Source: Albifimbria verrucaria
Lineage: Eukaryota; Ascomycota; Sordariomycetes; Hypocreales; Stachybotryaceae
NCBI GenBank assembly: GCA_020081605.1
Contig: JAHREC010000016.1
Span: 372,001-436,000, forward strand
Direction of reading: 5' to 3'
DNA length: 64,000 nucleotides
In this document: piece by piece, positions 22,827-34,521 of the stretch
Layout: each line of letters begins with the position of its first letter
Position numbering within the stretch: position 1 is the first letter of the stretch
The notes under the pieces: model-generated
What the model was told of the DNA's origin: nothing
Databases searched by the model: none
Seen by the model: only the letters and a program-made list of their open reading frames with translations
Position numbers and translations under genes: made by a program

Positions 22827-23448
22827 TCAAAGTCTGGAGGCCTCAGTTCGAGCCTTTGTTGTGCTCCAGAACCAGTCTGAATCCACCATGACCTTCGTAT
22901 CCCAACCAGGCAGGGGCCCCAATACCTCGATGTCTTTCTGACTGCCCCTAAGAACTTCAAAGCAATTTCCACTGGGAGTAAAATTTGTAGCATTTTTAGG
23001 TCCAGTGACGTCCATAAGCTGCTCACCACTTGCAGCGAAAATAACCCTTCCAATATTGGCCCAATACGTTGTGCCCGCACACATGGGGCAGGGTTCCCAA
23101 GTCGTGTACATAGTGCAGCGCCAGAGGTAGCTAGGTGGGAATTGATCAGACGCCAAAATGGCAAGGCATGACTCGGCATGCCTGATGTACGACACATTGT
23201 GGTGTTTGAGAAGGACCGTCTCGTGGTCCGGCCCGACAAGGATACTTGCAAATGGGGGTTTGCCGTGCTCGATCATGCTTGTGTGCTGCAGCTCGAACGC
23301 CACAGACATGTTCTGTAAATGATGTTAGAGCTCTCGCCTTGACCCGGCGACTCATAATTCCGGTAACAGTCACCTTGTCAATCTGCTCTTGTGTTGGCGG
23401 CGTCCTCAATGGGAACCATTCTCTGTTAACCTCCTCAGTAAAACCCAT
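22827..23448 (-). CDS. nucleoside/nucleobase deaminase (CDA fold, zinc-dependent)
   Basis: Two exons, 23448-23374 and 23312-22827, give 186 residues with no slip. The intron (gtgact...ctctaacatcatttacag) is phase 0 and joins EQIDK to NMSVAFELQ. The zinc and catalytic motifs are complete: HAES (His70, Glu72) and PCPMC (Cys100, Cys103), in the TWEPCPMCAGTTYWANIGRV context of guanine/cytosine deaminase-like fungal enzymes. It removes an amino group from a purine or pyrimidine base; the exact base is not determinable. No targeting signal; cytosolic. It is divergent from the Zn2Cys6 gene at 23875 across about 430 bp, and an NCS1 permease lies 3' of that factor, suggesting a nucleobase-use module. 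Confidence 0.88.
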
Positions 23449-23874
23449 GACACCTTCGAATTTGGTATCTGCGCTTCACTGGTACTTTTGCGATGAAGGA
23501 CGTCAGGAACAAAGTTGTCGACAACTTGCAGGGTTTTCTTGGCAAATCAAACTGATTGGATTGAACGAGCGGATTACATCGAAATACCACGGCTGGGGCA
23601 TTATATATTCAGGTGTCTTGCTAAGACCGTGTTCCGGTGGAAGTCTTCGGTGTTGTTTAGAGCAAATACTAGCGTGACCCACAGTCCATCTCGGCCGAGA
23701 TTAGCATTCTGTAATCAGTGGAGAAGTGGGATGCGGAAAGTCATCATATCATTTGCTGTTGTGGCTAGCAACTGGTATTTTCGCAATTCGCCGCCGGCCC
23801 GCCTGATTGCTCGGGACTGGGCATTATCCATCCATGGCCTTGCTGCGGTTTGAAGAACAACTGGACCACTTACC

Positions 23875-26246
23875 ATGTCAGAAGAATTGCCGATGCGGCG
23901 AAGCCAAAGGCCCGTCACTACGTGCACGGAATGCGCTCGCAGAAAGACGCGTTGCTCGAAAACTGTCCCCTGTTCATCGTGCATCCGACGGATGATTCCT
24001 GATCGCTGCCATCGCGAGGTAGTGCAAGTGATCAGCCGCGACGGCAGATTGAGGCCTGATCTATCGACTGATGATGACTGCGGCGCGACACCATCGTCAG
24101 ACAGTGGATCACTTGAGCTCCATGGCCAGCCTTTTACTATGCAATCTGAGAATGGTCCATCAACACACATGAACCTTCGTAGTGCTTCGCAAATCTCATC
24201 TGCAAGCCGGAGCGTTGATGTGAATACGAGGATTGATGCAGATCTCTCCATTAGTGACTTCTCCCCGGCGAAACCGGTCCAAGATTGGCGAACGATAACG
24301 CAGCCACTGTCGAGTTCCTTGCAGATGGTCATCGAGGCGTGCTTGAGAACTTGAGTGGACTGCGGAGTGATCTGCCTCATGCCACGTCCAGCAGCATAAG
24401 CGCTGCTTTCAATGCCCAACGTTTGACGTTCGATGCTAGTCCGGTGCAATGGGACCCAATCTTCTCCCTGAAGAAGCGCGAATGCTGCTAGTCGTCCATC
24501 AGGACCGTATTGCCTGGATGCACAACGTTGTTCATATGCCGAGCTTTTTGCAAAGTTTCGACGCGAATCTAGCTTCTGGATATTGCGAGAAGTCCTGGCT
24601 TGCTCTTTATTATGCGATGATATTGGTAGGTTGAAGTATTAGCGGCCTCAGCCATCTGATTACTTATTAATCTATAAAACCAGTCGACGATCTACCACAT
24701 CCCGACTACAGGTATAGAATTCTTGCAGACGCATGTAATTGGTAAGTAGCCTTGCTGGAACCACACCACAGCATAATTAATAGTGTACTGTACAGTCAAC
24801 TCAGAAACTGTTAATTCGTTATATGATCGAAGTATAGACTGCCTATACCAAGCCAATTTCATGTTGGACCATCGCCTCGCTTGTATTCAAGCCATTTGTT
24901 TGCTAAATCAAGTCGCGCATCACTTGAACCAATCTGACAAGATCTGTGTCCTTATCGCCGCCGCCATCAGAATCGTTCAGTGTCTGAACTTCCATCGTCT
25001 TGGTCCCGACAGGGCTGGGAATGCGTGGCCTTCGTCCGACAAGTCCGTTTTGCGACAAGACCTGGTTGAGAGAGAGGTCAAGAAGCGTGTATGGTGGTAT
25101 TTGCTTCGCCAAGACTGGTTACAGATTCCATTTGAAAACACATGTCAAATTCATCCAACACAGTTCAATACTCCGATGCCCCTAAATTGTGTCGACGAGG
25201 TGGACAGGATGGTTGTTCAACCGGCGAGTGTGTACACACAAAATAGTTATACACACTCCTTGAATCAGGGTAGGGAAATTAGCCTAGTAATGCTCAAGGA
25301 GCATTTAAAGAAGCTAACTAAGGCTGGATTTAGTTGCCGTTATCATGTGGAAGCATCAAGATCGCATGTGCAAGGTTGGATTCCCGGGCAACCTGGACGA
25401 TGGCCTTATGAAACTTTATGATCAAACCAGCTGGGCTGATGGAGAGCTGAAGAAAGACTACTCTTCTTGGCCGTCGTTTCTTCAATATTCTCCACCAAAA
25501 ACAGACCAACAACAACAGCGAGGCACTCCCAATCCATCTGGATCGACGAAACATCTAGCATCAATAGCCCTTCTATCAACAGCACACAAGGCAAGTGATA
25601 ACAATACCGGAAGCAGTTTAAATGCTGAAAACAACCATCAGATTTTCACGGTGCATCGTCACTTTCAGTTACGGAGCTTCCGCGAAAGGCGTTTCGCATA
25701 CACACAGGTAATCTCCGCTTTCGACGAGAATTATCAACCGTGCTTCAACCTACTAATTGCAGGATTTATAAGTTGTCTTGTGTCACCATCGCTGAGAGAA
25801 GTCTACGCATGATCGAGAATTGGCCAGACGAGCTAGAGTTTGGAATTGCACGGAGGATGTGGACTACATCACAGCATGTGATTACGTGTTCCATGATCCT
25901 CATATTTGCTTCTATTTTCCGCTCAGAGAATGCTCTGACATATGACAGCCAACAGCTGCGGCATTACGCACAGGTTGGCCGTGACTTTATCAGGGCGGAC
26001 GAACCTCTGAGTTCGATTGCCCGTCGAGGAGCAAAGCTTCTAGATGCCCTAATTTCTTTTGATGTTACAGCTACTGATTCTCTAGACATCGAGCTCGATA
26101 TTAGAGATATGATACGGCGCGTGGCAATTGTGGATAGGTCTGCTGCCACAGCAAGCAGCCAGCAAAGTATTTTATCTGGGGTTTATGAACTATGGATTGG
26201 GTTCCTCGGGGAAGCAGATTTGAGTCATTTTAATGGTTTCTCCTAA
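23875..26246 (+). CDS. Zn2Cys6 transcription factor (second), beside deaminase and NCS1 permease
   Basis: ATG 23875 opens a protein whose zinc cluster is at residues ~17-45: CTECARRKTRC, then PCSSCIRRMIPDRC (C-x2-C-x6-C-x5-C-x2-C-x8-C). Exons end at 24625, 24741, 25269 and 25707 and restart at 24684, 24784, 25334 and 25773. The junctions give family-like blocks such as LNQ|VAVIMWKHQDRM and FAYTQ|LSCVTIAE. The fungal-specific domain includes VKKRVWWYLLRQDW. Frames change at the C4 run 24263-24266 and at GGGACCC 24451-24457, where QWDP must join NLLPEEARML. It may regulate the divergent deaminase and the downstream permease (inference from position only). Confidence 0.8.
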
Positions 26247-27024
26247 CTAGGTCGACCAGGTGAAGGATTGATTCCAAAATGCTGTAAATTCTACATCAAT
26301 CAATCCTGAATTGCACCTCATGGACCTTAAACACATAATCTATGGCCTTCGGTCTCAATATGAATATCAAAGTCGTGAAGAGTGAAGAGGGATGAGGAAA
26401 GTTTTGGTTGAAACCCTAACCCGGCATCACCCTCTGAGGTTGAAAGTAAGTGCACAAAGCGAAGGACAATACTTCTAAAAGTCAAGAGATCTGTGGTTTT
26501 GAGCCTTGATCTAGAGCTCTGGAATTGATAATTATTTAGAAACTTTAGCTAAATGCTATTTTCTATGATCATCGCCTTGTTTGTAGCGTTAGGTATGATC
26601 TCGGCCGAGCTGGAACGCCGTTATCATCTAAATACGCTGATAGCAAATAGAATTGCCCACTATTGTCTGAGTGGACATCACGGCCGAGAATTCAGTATCA
26701 GGCGCTGCCCAGGCTTATCAGTAAGCAGCCTTGTTTTAATCTAACCCGGACTGTCACCTGGTTAGTATTACCAACTCTAACACTGTATAAGGGTCGGCGA
26801 CTTGAACTATTTACCGTATTTATATAATACAGTACACCATTGTCACAATAATCTCGGGTTACCAGCAGGTTGTATCACTGGCCTTGATTTTCGACTACCT
26901 TATATGCCATCAGTTCTTCTCTTTGGCTCTCTCATGGAGGTTTTATATACAAGATGTCATTCATGAAAACAGCCAAGATGCATCGTGATGAGGACGATGT
27001 TGAGTCGAATCCCCGGTGGAAGTC
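26247..27024. other. intergenic, permease promoter
   Basis: About 780 bp. A 63-codon ORF at 26553-26744 starts with hydrophobic residues but has no family. An upstream ATG at 26954 opens MSFMKTAKMHRDEDDVESNP, which could be the true permease N-terminus if one C is missing near 27010-27014. Confidence 0.4.
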
Positions 27025-28689
27025 ATGACTAGCGAGACAATAGAGCTTCATGACGACTTTCGTGTCCCAACCATTGCCTCGACGCTTTGGGAGAAGCTTT
27101 TGGATGCTGGTGTAGAGCTGCGCGGCGCCGAGCCTATTCCTCGGGAGAAGCGGACGGATACACAATACTTGAACACATTCACCATCTTTGCGACTTCTCT
27201 CACAAGTTTACAACCGTATGTGAATTGCCTTCCAGGAGGTTCTGGAGGATTTTTTTGCTTTTCTTTTTCTCTTGTTGAGCTGTCGTTTAGTGAAACAATT
27301 CGTCAAGTAGATATCTTCTTTTGACACCCTTTCAAGGCTAACACTGGATGCTGCACAGTGTTTCTATCGGATCTGTTGCTACACTCGGATTTGGCCTTCC
27401 ACTCCGGGATGTCGCACTGCTAGTTATCTTTCTGCACGTTCTCTTCATTTTACCCGCCGCATACGTTATTACCATTTCACCTCTCACGGGTATGCGGCAG
27501 ATGATTCAGTCTCGATATTGCTTCGGAAAGTATGGCAATGTTCTGACATCAATTGTCTGCATCTTAATGCTGGGAGGCTTCGGGATTATTGGCGCAGTTA
27601 GCGGTGCTGAAGTCCTCGCAAACATCCAGCCCGGAGCCTTGTCCACAGAGGTTGGCCTCGTCATTATCATGATTATCGCCATGGTCATTGGCTTCATGGG
27701 TTATAGGACCCTCCACATATTCACCCGCTGGGCCTGGATTCCAACACTTATAGCTCTGATTATCTTGGTAGGTGTCACGGGCGATCAGCTCTGGCAACAG
27801 AAATCATCCGCACCTAATTATAGACAGTACATGGGCATGGTAGCCCTTCTTGCTGGTAACTTGATTTCCTGGGCTAACAATTGTGGCGACTATAGTTGTT
27901 GTAAGTGTCATTTACAAAACTTTTCTTCTCAGCTGTGAGACTTGGTTTTTAACCTTCTGGGATCATAGACATGCCTGCGAATTCTCCGAGAGCCAGAGTT
28001 GGCTTCTACTGCGCCTGTGGTGTTATCTTACCATCTGCTACCTTGCAGATATTGGGCGCCGCAATTGGAGGCGCAATCTTCGCGATTCCTGCATGGGAAG
28101 CCACCTACCAGCAATCAGGTCTCGGTGGTGTAATCGCGATGATCCTAGTGGATCGCTTAGGCAACTTCGGCAAATTCATTCTCGTCGTCCTCGGTCTCGG
28201 TGTCATTGCAACAGTGGCACGGGAGATTTACTCGCTGTCATTCAACATCGTCATCGTGTTACCCGCCGTTAAAAGAGTTCCCAGAGTTATCCTAGCCGTT
28301 TTATCTACAGCGGTCATGGTGGGGGTTGGGATCCCTGCGTCCAGGTCTTTTGTTTCCTCCATTACTGCATTTCTGTCTATCATAGGTTACTACTCTGGGG
28401 AAGCGTGACTTGCTATCTGATTGAATACCTATGGTTCCGCGGAGGAAACCCAGAGAATCTCGACCCTACAATCTGGGACGATGGAAAGGCTTTGCCGTCA
28501 GGGTTGAGTGCGATAGCGGCGATGCTAGCCTCTTGGGGATTCATCATTCCTACAATGGACCAGACGTGGTATACCGGGCCAATTGCCAAGTTCACAGGAG
28601 ACCTAGGGTTCGAGGTTGCTATTATTGTATCGGCGATTGTTTATATTCCTCTCCGGACCTTCGAGGCTAAGAGACGGGCTGTTCTGTAA
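27025..28689 (+). CDS. NCS1 family nucleobase permease (Fcy2/cytosine-purine type)
   Basis: Exons 27025-27215, 27359-27900 and 27969-28689. The N-terminus ends ELRGAEPIPREKRTDTQY, the cytoplasmic lead of Fcy2-type transporters. Helix 1 is followed by GMRQMIQSRYCFGKYGN, a hallmark of fungal purine-cytosine permeases. Introns have borders gtatgt/cacag and gtaagt/catag, and the second yields GDYSC|YMPAN. Late blocks GYYSGG, WYTGPIAKFTGDLGFEVA and the C-terminal helices match the family. A frame change at the G4 run 28397-28400 separates GYYSG from SVTCYLIEYLWFRGG; one added G repairs it. About 12 membrane helices; plasma-membrane proton symport of cytosine, purines or related bases is expected. 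The start could be 26954. Confidence 0.85.
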
Positions 28690-28999
28690 TTTTAAGTAAA
28701 CTATTGGAGTCGATATTATTACTTAAGGGATTTATAAACTATAATGAGGGATTGTTTCATAAGAGAAGTATTATTGTTTATTTAGATATAAGTTTTAAGT
28801 AGGATTTTTATATTCTAGTCTTTCATATTCATTTAAATTATAAGGATATTAATAATTTGGTTACCTAGATGGCGTGGAATTGCCTATTCCATGAACATGA
28901 TAATCAACTTGGTATCATACAAACAACGGATATGTAAGAAAGTTAGTGAATGATATGTTATTCTTTGACAAAGTGTTACAATGCGGTTCATAGCTCCTT
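28690..28999. other. AT-rich intergenic region
   Basis: About 310 bp, strongly AT-rich, between the convergent permease and SDR genes. No gene seen. Confidence 0.5.
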
Positions 29000-29983
29000 C
29001 TAACAAAGATCATGAAAATCGAAGAATTTCATTTCATCCTCGTTCTGCGCAACTGCGTTAAGTGTCCACTGCCATAAATCTTCTTGCTTCTTTTGATCAT
29101 AGCTATCCTCACTCGATTTGATTTCCTTCAGCCCTTGATAGTACACCCCACTCTTGCCCTCGACAGTGGTGCCAGTGGCTAGTCGTGCAAGCGCTGCTCC
29201 TGATTCCTCCGCGGAGTGAACATTCGGCGAAAGAAGTAACCGCAAGAAAGGAATTATGTTAGGCAGGAGGTTGACCCAAAACCATGTAAGAATAGGGTGA
29301 GCTTCCTGACTTAAGCCAGTTCCTGGTACTAGCCCTGGATCTAAAATTGTCACCGTCCATTGTTTGCCATGGTGCATATTGATTGCTTGGAAACGACGGT
29401 GTAAGCAGTATCCATACATGACGTTAGCTAGCTTAGTGCTGGTGTAGCGTTGACGTCCAGGCACTAGTGCAGACTCGGTTGTTGGGTGGGCTAGTTGTTC
29501 GGCCGAGTCATATTGCGCTTCTGGCATACCCGTCTGTTGTAGAGGATCATGAGTTGCGCTTGAAGTGATGACGATACGTGCGTTACTAGCGAGGTGGGGA
29601 CGAAGTAGTGAGAAGAGAAGGAAATGGCCAATGTGGCTGATCGCAAAAGTCTTCTCGAACCCATCAACAGAATATGCGACACCGCCAGGAAATTGTAATG
29701 CTGCGTTCAAAAGCAGGGCTTGGATAGGTGGCAACTGTGAATCTTGCCACCTTGTCAGAAAGGAGCGGACATTGGCAAGGTTGGATAGGTCAAGCTGAAT
29801 GAACTCGACATTATCATAACCGAGTAGCTTGTTGATTGCTTCGGCGGATTTGCCGCTATCTGAACGTGACGCAATGACGACTTTGTAATCGGGACGTTGT
29901 CTGGCAATGGCCAAGGCGCAGTTGTACCCTACACCGGAAGTACCACCAGTAATCAGAACGCTGCCGCCGTAATCGACGGGCAT
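29000..29983 (-). CDS. short-chain dehydrogenase/reductase, intact
   Basis: A 327-residue intronless protein. The dinucleotide-binding loop TGGTSGVG is at residues 12-19. LLNAAL (the NNAG-position motif) is at 91-96, the catalytic Ser in ITSSATH about 142, and Y-x3-K as YTSTK at 180-184. The pattern and length fit the fungal retinol-dehydrogenase/protochlorophyllide-reductase-like SDRs that use NADP(H). The substrate is unknown. There is no signal peptide; a hydrophobic stretch near 245-265 (ILTWFWVNLLPNIIPFL) may give membrane association. It is a clean frame, tail-to-tail with the permease. Confidence 0.9.
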   Translation of the reverse strand: MPVDYGGSVLITGGTSGVGYNCALAIARQRPDYKVVIASRSDSGKSAEAINKLLGYDNVEFIQLDLSNLANVRSFLTRWQDSQLPPIQALLLNAALQFPGGVAYSVDGFEKTFAISHIGHFLLFSLLRPHLASNARIVITSSATHDPLQQTGMPEAQYDSAEQLAHPTTESALVPGRQRYTSTKLANVMYGYCLHRRFQAINMHHGKQWTVTILDPGLVPGTGLSQEAHPILTWFWVNLLPNIIPFLRLLLSPNVHSAEESGAALARLATGTTVEGKSGVYYQGLKEIKSSEDSYDQKKQEDLWQWTLNAVAQNEDEMKFFDFHDLC

Positions 29984-30543
29984 ATCTGCTAACCAAGGAT
30001 AAAAAGAAACAAATGAGCAAGATGGTTAGTGTTTAGGTTAAATTGCCGGTTTGCTGCTGTGCCCAGCTTGTCCGTGGGGGTTCCTCCGGTCGCAGGACAA
30101 CGATGTGCAAGGTAAATACGGATTCATATATACAGGATTCCGTTTGCGCGGTTTCTTCGTGCTTTATTTGATCGATTTATGTATTTGGAACTCAATTTGT
30201 CTGCGATAGAACCCTCAGTCTTGTTACGGCTCTGTGGTCTCAACTGGTCTCCCGCACACTGTTGTTTCTCTTGACAGGTTGCCACTAAAACCCCCGTGTG
30301 CCATGTTTCCCTGAGCCATTTCCAACATCACCAGTCAATATCGATCCTACAGGGGCCAAGAGAAATCAACGGTCCCGTTCCGGTATGGTGCAGAGACAGA
30401 ACTATTGATTTCCATGCCCCACATTGTTCCATTGGCGCTCCACAAAACCAACCAACGTTACCCTTCGCTCCACCTTGCATCTGCATCATCAGAGAGCACG
30501 ACAACTCCCGTCTGTAGTCCTGTCAGCTTGGGCTCTCTACCTC
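29984..30543. other. divergent promoter region
   Basis: About 560 bp between the SDR (minus) and the zinc-finger factor (plus). ORFs here lack domains; non-ATG extensions of the factor frame reach 30424 but begin without a Met. Confidence 0.45.
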
Positions 30544-32068
30544 ATGTTGAGGATGGATTTGCGCGTCTCAGACACTCATCCACCGCCAAAGGAACTGTTT
30601 CATTATGCAGCCCCTTACAAGGTCCTCATATGCACTACATGCCGTTACGCCATTCAGCCGACTGGTATCACCCGTCACCTGAAGGACATTCATCACATCT
30701 ATAGAGGCGCCTGTCGCCCATATGTTGCCTATGCAAACAATCTGGAGCTCAAGAGTCCCGAGGATGTCAATCCGCCCTCGATAGCTGACCAATTTCCTAT
30801 TGCGTATCTCCCAGTTGAACATGGGTGGCATTGCGCAGCTCCCGGTTGCGACTACATGTGCCTATCAATCAAACGAATGGAAACCCACTGGCCCGCAACA
30901 CACGGTCGCAAAGGGATCCATGCTAAAGACTGGGCTGGGTGCCGTCTTCAAACTTTCTTTCGAGGCAACATGTTGAGATATTTCACCCAACCAGTCCCAT
31001 CGAGCTGCCAAGTCGAGACACAAAAACACCTCTTGCCACACTTCAGAATGTCCGTGAAGAAAACAATGCCAGCACTGAATCATGCTACATGTCGCTGCTT
31101 CGGGAGAAGTATACTCTAAATTCAAGCGCCAGCTTCATCTTGGAACACTACTTCTCTTTAGCTTATAAGAATTTCATGGTAGATGACGACGGGTCCGAAA
31201 GAATCTGGCTTGACATTGTTCCTCGGCTGGCCCTGGACAACTATTTCCTCATGTACGGAATACTTGCCTGCACGGCACTACATATGGCCTACTTGGACCC
31301 ATCCAAACGTGAGGCATACACTCTGCAGGCGTGTGCTTACCAAGACGATGCCATCCTCTTTACCGCGAGGCAATGAAGAATCCCTCTCGTCAGAACTGCA
31401 ACGCCATTGTAGCTTTCGCACATCTATTGGTTGTCTGGAGCTTTGCTGTTGATACTGACAATGAAAGTAATCCTTTGCTTCTTGTGGACACACCCTGGCT
31501 CGACTGGGCCGATCAGAGGCTTATCATCCCTCAATGGTTGCATTTCATCCGCGCTGGCTGTTCTATGTTGTGCAATGTCTGGGATACCGTTGAAACGGGG
31601 CCTGTCCGCGCATTAGCGTACTCATGGGAAGTCGAGCCTAATGTGGGAGAGGCTGATCTGCCGTATTGGGAGTATTTTATGTCTCTGATCCCTAACGATG
31701 GTTCTTGGACTGCAGACAGCATAGCAACATATTCCAATGCTGCCGCTGCATTAGCTGAATCGTTCGCGCATGTGAACAACACAGATCGAAACCCAACCCT
31801 TACTACATGGAAGGTTCTTGCTGTCTGGCCAGCGCGTATCGAGGATGAGTACATGACCTTGCTTGCTGATCGACACCCAGGAGCCCTGATTCTGCTGGCC
31901 TACTTTTGTATTATTCTGAAACGTATTGATGAACTATGGTATTTCCAGGGACGACCAGCCAAACTCGTGGCGTCTATCCTTCAATCACTAGATGAGCACT
32001 GGCAACCCGCCATCAAGGAGGCAGTTGACCAGGTTCTGGGTCAAAGAGACATGATTGGATGCAACTGA
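30544..32068 (+). CDS. OrsD-like C2H2 zinc-finger / fungal transcription factor
   Basis: ATG 30544 precedes a finger of the DUF3505 (OrsD) type: VLICTTCRYAIQPTGITRHL with H-x4-H, then GWHCAAPGCDYMC..RMETHW. The domain ends with DWAGCRLQTFFRGNMLRYF, a signature of these proteins. After it comes a fungal-specific regulatory region of the sterol-regulator style (ILEHYFSLAYKNF, YGILACTALHMAYLDPSKRE). Frames change near 30985-30992 (after MLRYFTQP) and at CC 31355-31356, where YQDDAI should join PLYREAMKNPS; one extra C at each repairs the read. OrsD-like proteins occur in and outside secondary-metabolite clusters; there is no PKS or NRPS in this window. Confidence 0.7.
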
Positions 32069-32616
32069 CTGCAGAAAATCAAAACACTTGCGAGTCTACA
32101 AACTTGCGTATGACGAGATATTCACACTTGTGGCTGTCAACTCTCGCCCAAAATCTAAACTGCACCTAATCCTGGTCTGAACTTTGCTCAATCTCATCAT
32201 TCAAAACTCTAAGTTATGGGATCGAGTTTCCCTAGACTGTCCGTCCTTTGTCTAAATAGATTATGTTTCTCATTTCTAGTCAACAAGTGGGTCAGTAGGC
32301 AAGATCCGGAGTCCGCTGGAATGGATTGCGTCAATTGCCAATTATTATTGGCGCTCATACGAATCAGGACGGAGTCTTTGTAATTCAGGAAACAAAAGGC
32401 CCTGCAGTGACCATAAATCAGAGGAGCTAGCAACTACCCACGTCCGAACACGGAAGGTGCTGTGCTGGTGCGCAATTCCAGTGAGCAACACGCAAGGATT
32501 GGCATATATTCATCTTCAGCATCCACACCAAACACGCAAGGATTCGTACGTTTTTATCTTAAGCATCCCTCCAACGCAGGTAATGCTGTTCAACTGGGTC
32601 CTCCTGTCTCTCCAAA
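32069..32616. other. intergenic upstream of Kelch gene
   Basis: About 550 bp with the 44-bp direct repeat described separately. No other gene recognised. Confidence 0.45.
32487..32574. repeat. two-copy imperfect 44-bp direct repeat
   Basis: The units begin AACACGCAAGGATT at 32487 and 32531 and continue with related sequence (ttcatcttcagcatcc against tttatcttaagcatcc). They lie 40-130 bp before the Kelch ATG, so in the promoter or 5' UTR. Confidence 0.65.
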
Positions 32617-33638
32617 ATGCGGTTCTCGTCAAGAATTCTCACGATCTGGGGTTTGTTCACTTCACAGCTGCTGAGGTCAACTGCAGGGGAACCTGGAAGA
32701 AACTAGCCTCCATACCTAATATTCCGCGCCAGGAAAATTCGGCCGTTGCTGTCAATTCTACTACCTTGGCTGTTCTTGGCGGACTTCAGGCGGTGGGCAC
32801 AGACTGGGGAAATACTGGGCTTCTCACCTACTACGACATCCCTAGCGATACTTGGATTGAGGGCCCGGCGCTGCCTATAGGCCTCAACCATCCAAACGTT
32901 GCCGCTCATGACGGAAAAATCTACCTTCTTGGTGGGCTGGCGGAAACTGGAGGCGGCCCATGGACAGCGACGCCTGATGTATGGGTACTTGATCCGATGA
33001 CAGGCAGGTGGAATTCTCTGGCACCTTTTCCAAAGGGCAGTGAGCGCGGCTCATCTGTTGTTGGGGTCTACGGAGACAAGATCTGGCTGGCTGGTGGCTT
33101 ACACTCGTTGGACTTTGTCCGCAACGGTGTTCACGTCGCTGTTGATACTGTCTCAGCCTTTGATACTATTACCGGCGACTGGATTTCATATCCCAACTCC
33201 ACTCTACCAGTACCCAAAGACCATGCTGCTGGCGGTGTGATTGGTAGCACTCTGTGGGTTATTGGAGGCCGACATTTGGCCGGCGGTGATATTGTGACAA
33301 ATGATGTCTTTGCTCTCGATCTGGAAGATATTGAAGCTGGATGGACAGACTTTACTAGCACCGCCGCACTGCCTACGGCTAGAGGCGGACACATCGCCGG
33401 TATAATTGGGGATTTGATCTATGTTTTTGGTGGAGAAGGTCCTGGCCCTGTAAATGGGGTTTTCAACCAGACGGAGGTATTCGACACCACGTCGCGGAGA
33501 TGGAAAAGCCTCGACCCTATGCCACTACCAAGGCATGGCACGGTGGGTGTTGCCATTGACAAGTCAATTTACATACCCGGCGGTGGTCTTGCACTTGGGA
33601 CGAAGCCTACCAACACCACTGAAGTATTTCGACCGTAG
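32617..33638 (+). CDS. secreted Kelch-repeat beta-propeller protein
   Basis: ATG 32617 begins a signal peptide (MRFSSRILTIWGLF) in a different frame from the body. One extra G in the G4 run 32686-32689 joins STAG to GTWKKLASIPNIPRQE. The body shows about six Kelch blades, each with a glycine doublet after a strand: AVLGGL, YLLGGLAE, WLAGGLHS, WVIGGRHL, YVFGGEG and YIPGGGL. Length (about 340 residues) fits a six- or seven-bladed propeller. Related secreted fungal Kelch proteins resemble the galactose-oxidase propeller but lack its copper site, and none is obvious here. The role is probably carbohydrate or surface binding (inference). Confidence 0.8.
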
Positions 33639-34521
33639 AACGATCCATCTCTTGGGCATAACCCTTAGCATGCATTGAATGCTAGTTGAAAAATAGAGAG
33701 GCAGGCGAGAAAAATGAAATCTCTTGTTAGCTAACATTTACGGAGTGAATGAAGCAAAGCATTCTTAACATACTTATACTCATTGTCAGTGAAGTTCGGA
33801 TATACAATTCAATAGCAGCACGGTTTACAGTTTCAGATTATTAAAAGGCCTTTAATCATTACTGAGAGAATCAATGGGGAATTTGCGAGTCTAAGAAATG
33901 TAAAAGAATTTCACTGCAATGTCAGAATTGCCTGTGCAGTATTCCTGTCCCCCAAATTTATACATATTGAGAAATTCCTCACTAGGCGCATTGAAACAAG
34001 TCTACAAAAAGGTTGCATAGGCTCTACAACAAGTGCAAAGTAAGCGTACTACAGTGGTAGTACGGAAGTATCACATATCTACCGCAGATATCTCAACTAA
34101 GAATTACGAAAAGTTTTAAGAATAAACGACTGAGAATGTAAAAAGCTTAAAATAAGAAGGTAACTTGTTAAGAAAATTATAGGTATTTACCAGACCTTCT
34201 CTCTAATACAGCCCAATGTCCTGATACCAGTCGCAAGGTAGATGGAATTTACGTCCTCTTATTGTCCTACATTATGCTACCAATAAAGACATGTCAACAC
34301 CATAGAACATCCGATTAGCTACGATTCGCTAGGAACTAAGGACGGCAAGTACAGAGTTGTATTGAATATATACGAAAAGAAATGCCTGCTTATCCTGTTT
34401 CTCAAGTTAAAGTAGAAATTCGATCGGTATCAGCAAGACAAAAAGCTAGTTTCATGTAGCTAGAACGAAACAACTTCCTGGGTCCATTCCTCCTACGCTC
34501 AGCGTATTATAAACATTGCAG
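33639..34521. other. intergenic with degraded repeat copy
   Basis: About 880 bp, AT-rich, between convergent genes. It holds copy A of the dispersed repeat (34048-34280). No gene seen. Confidence 0.5.
34048..34280 (+). repeat. dispersed degenerate repeat, copy A
   Basis: It shares ordered blocks with 55137-55378 in the same orientation: ACTACAGTGG, CGCAGATAT, GAATAAACGACT (34120-34131), AATAAGAAGGTAA (34151-34163), TGTCCTGATA (34217-34226) and CATTATGCT (34270-34278). Spacing is similar in both copies. This suggests two old copies of one non-coding element such as a solo LTR or MITE. Confidence 0.55.

Noticed and set aside
26553..26744. 63-codon ORF with a signal-peptide-like start
   Set aside because: Too short, with no cysteine pattern, no family resemblance and no splice partners.
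27216..27358. 143-bp intron in the permease read as coding
   Set aside because: It contains frame breaks and a long T-rich tract, and removal joins TSLQP to VSIGSVATLGF as expected for the family.
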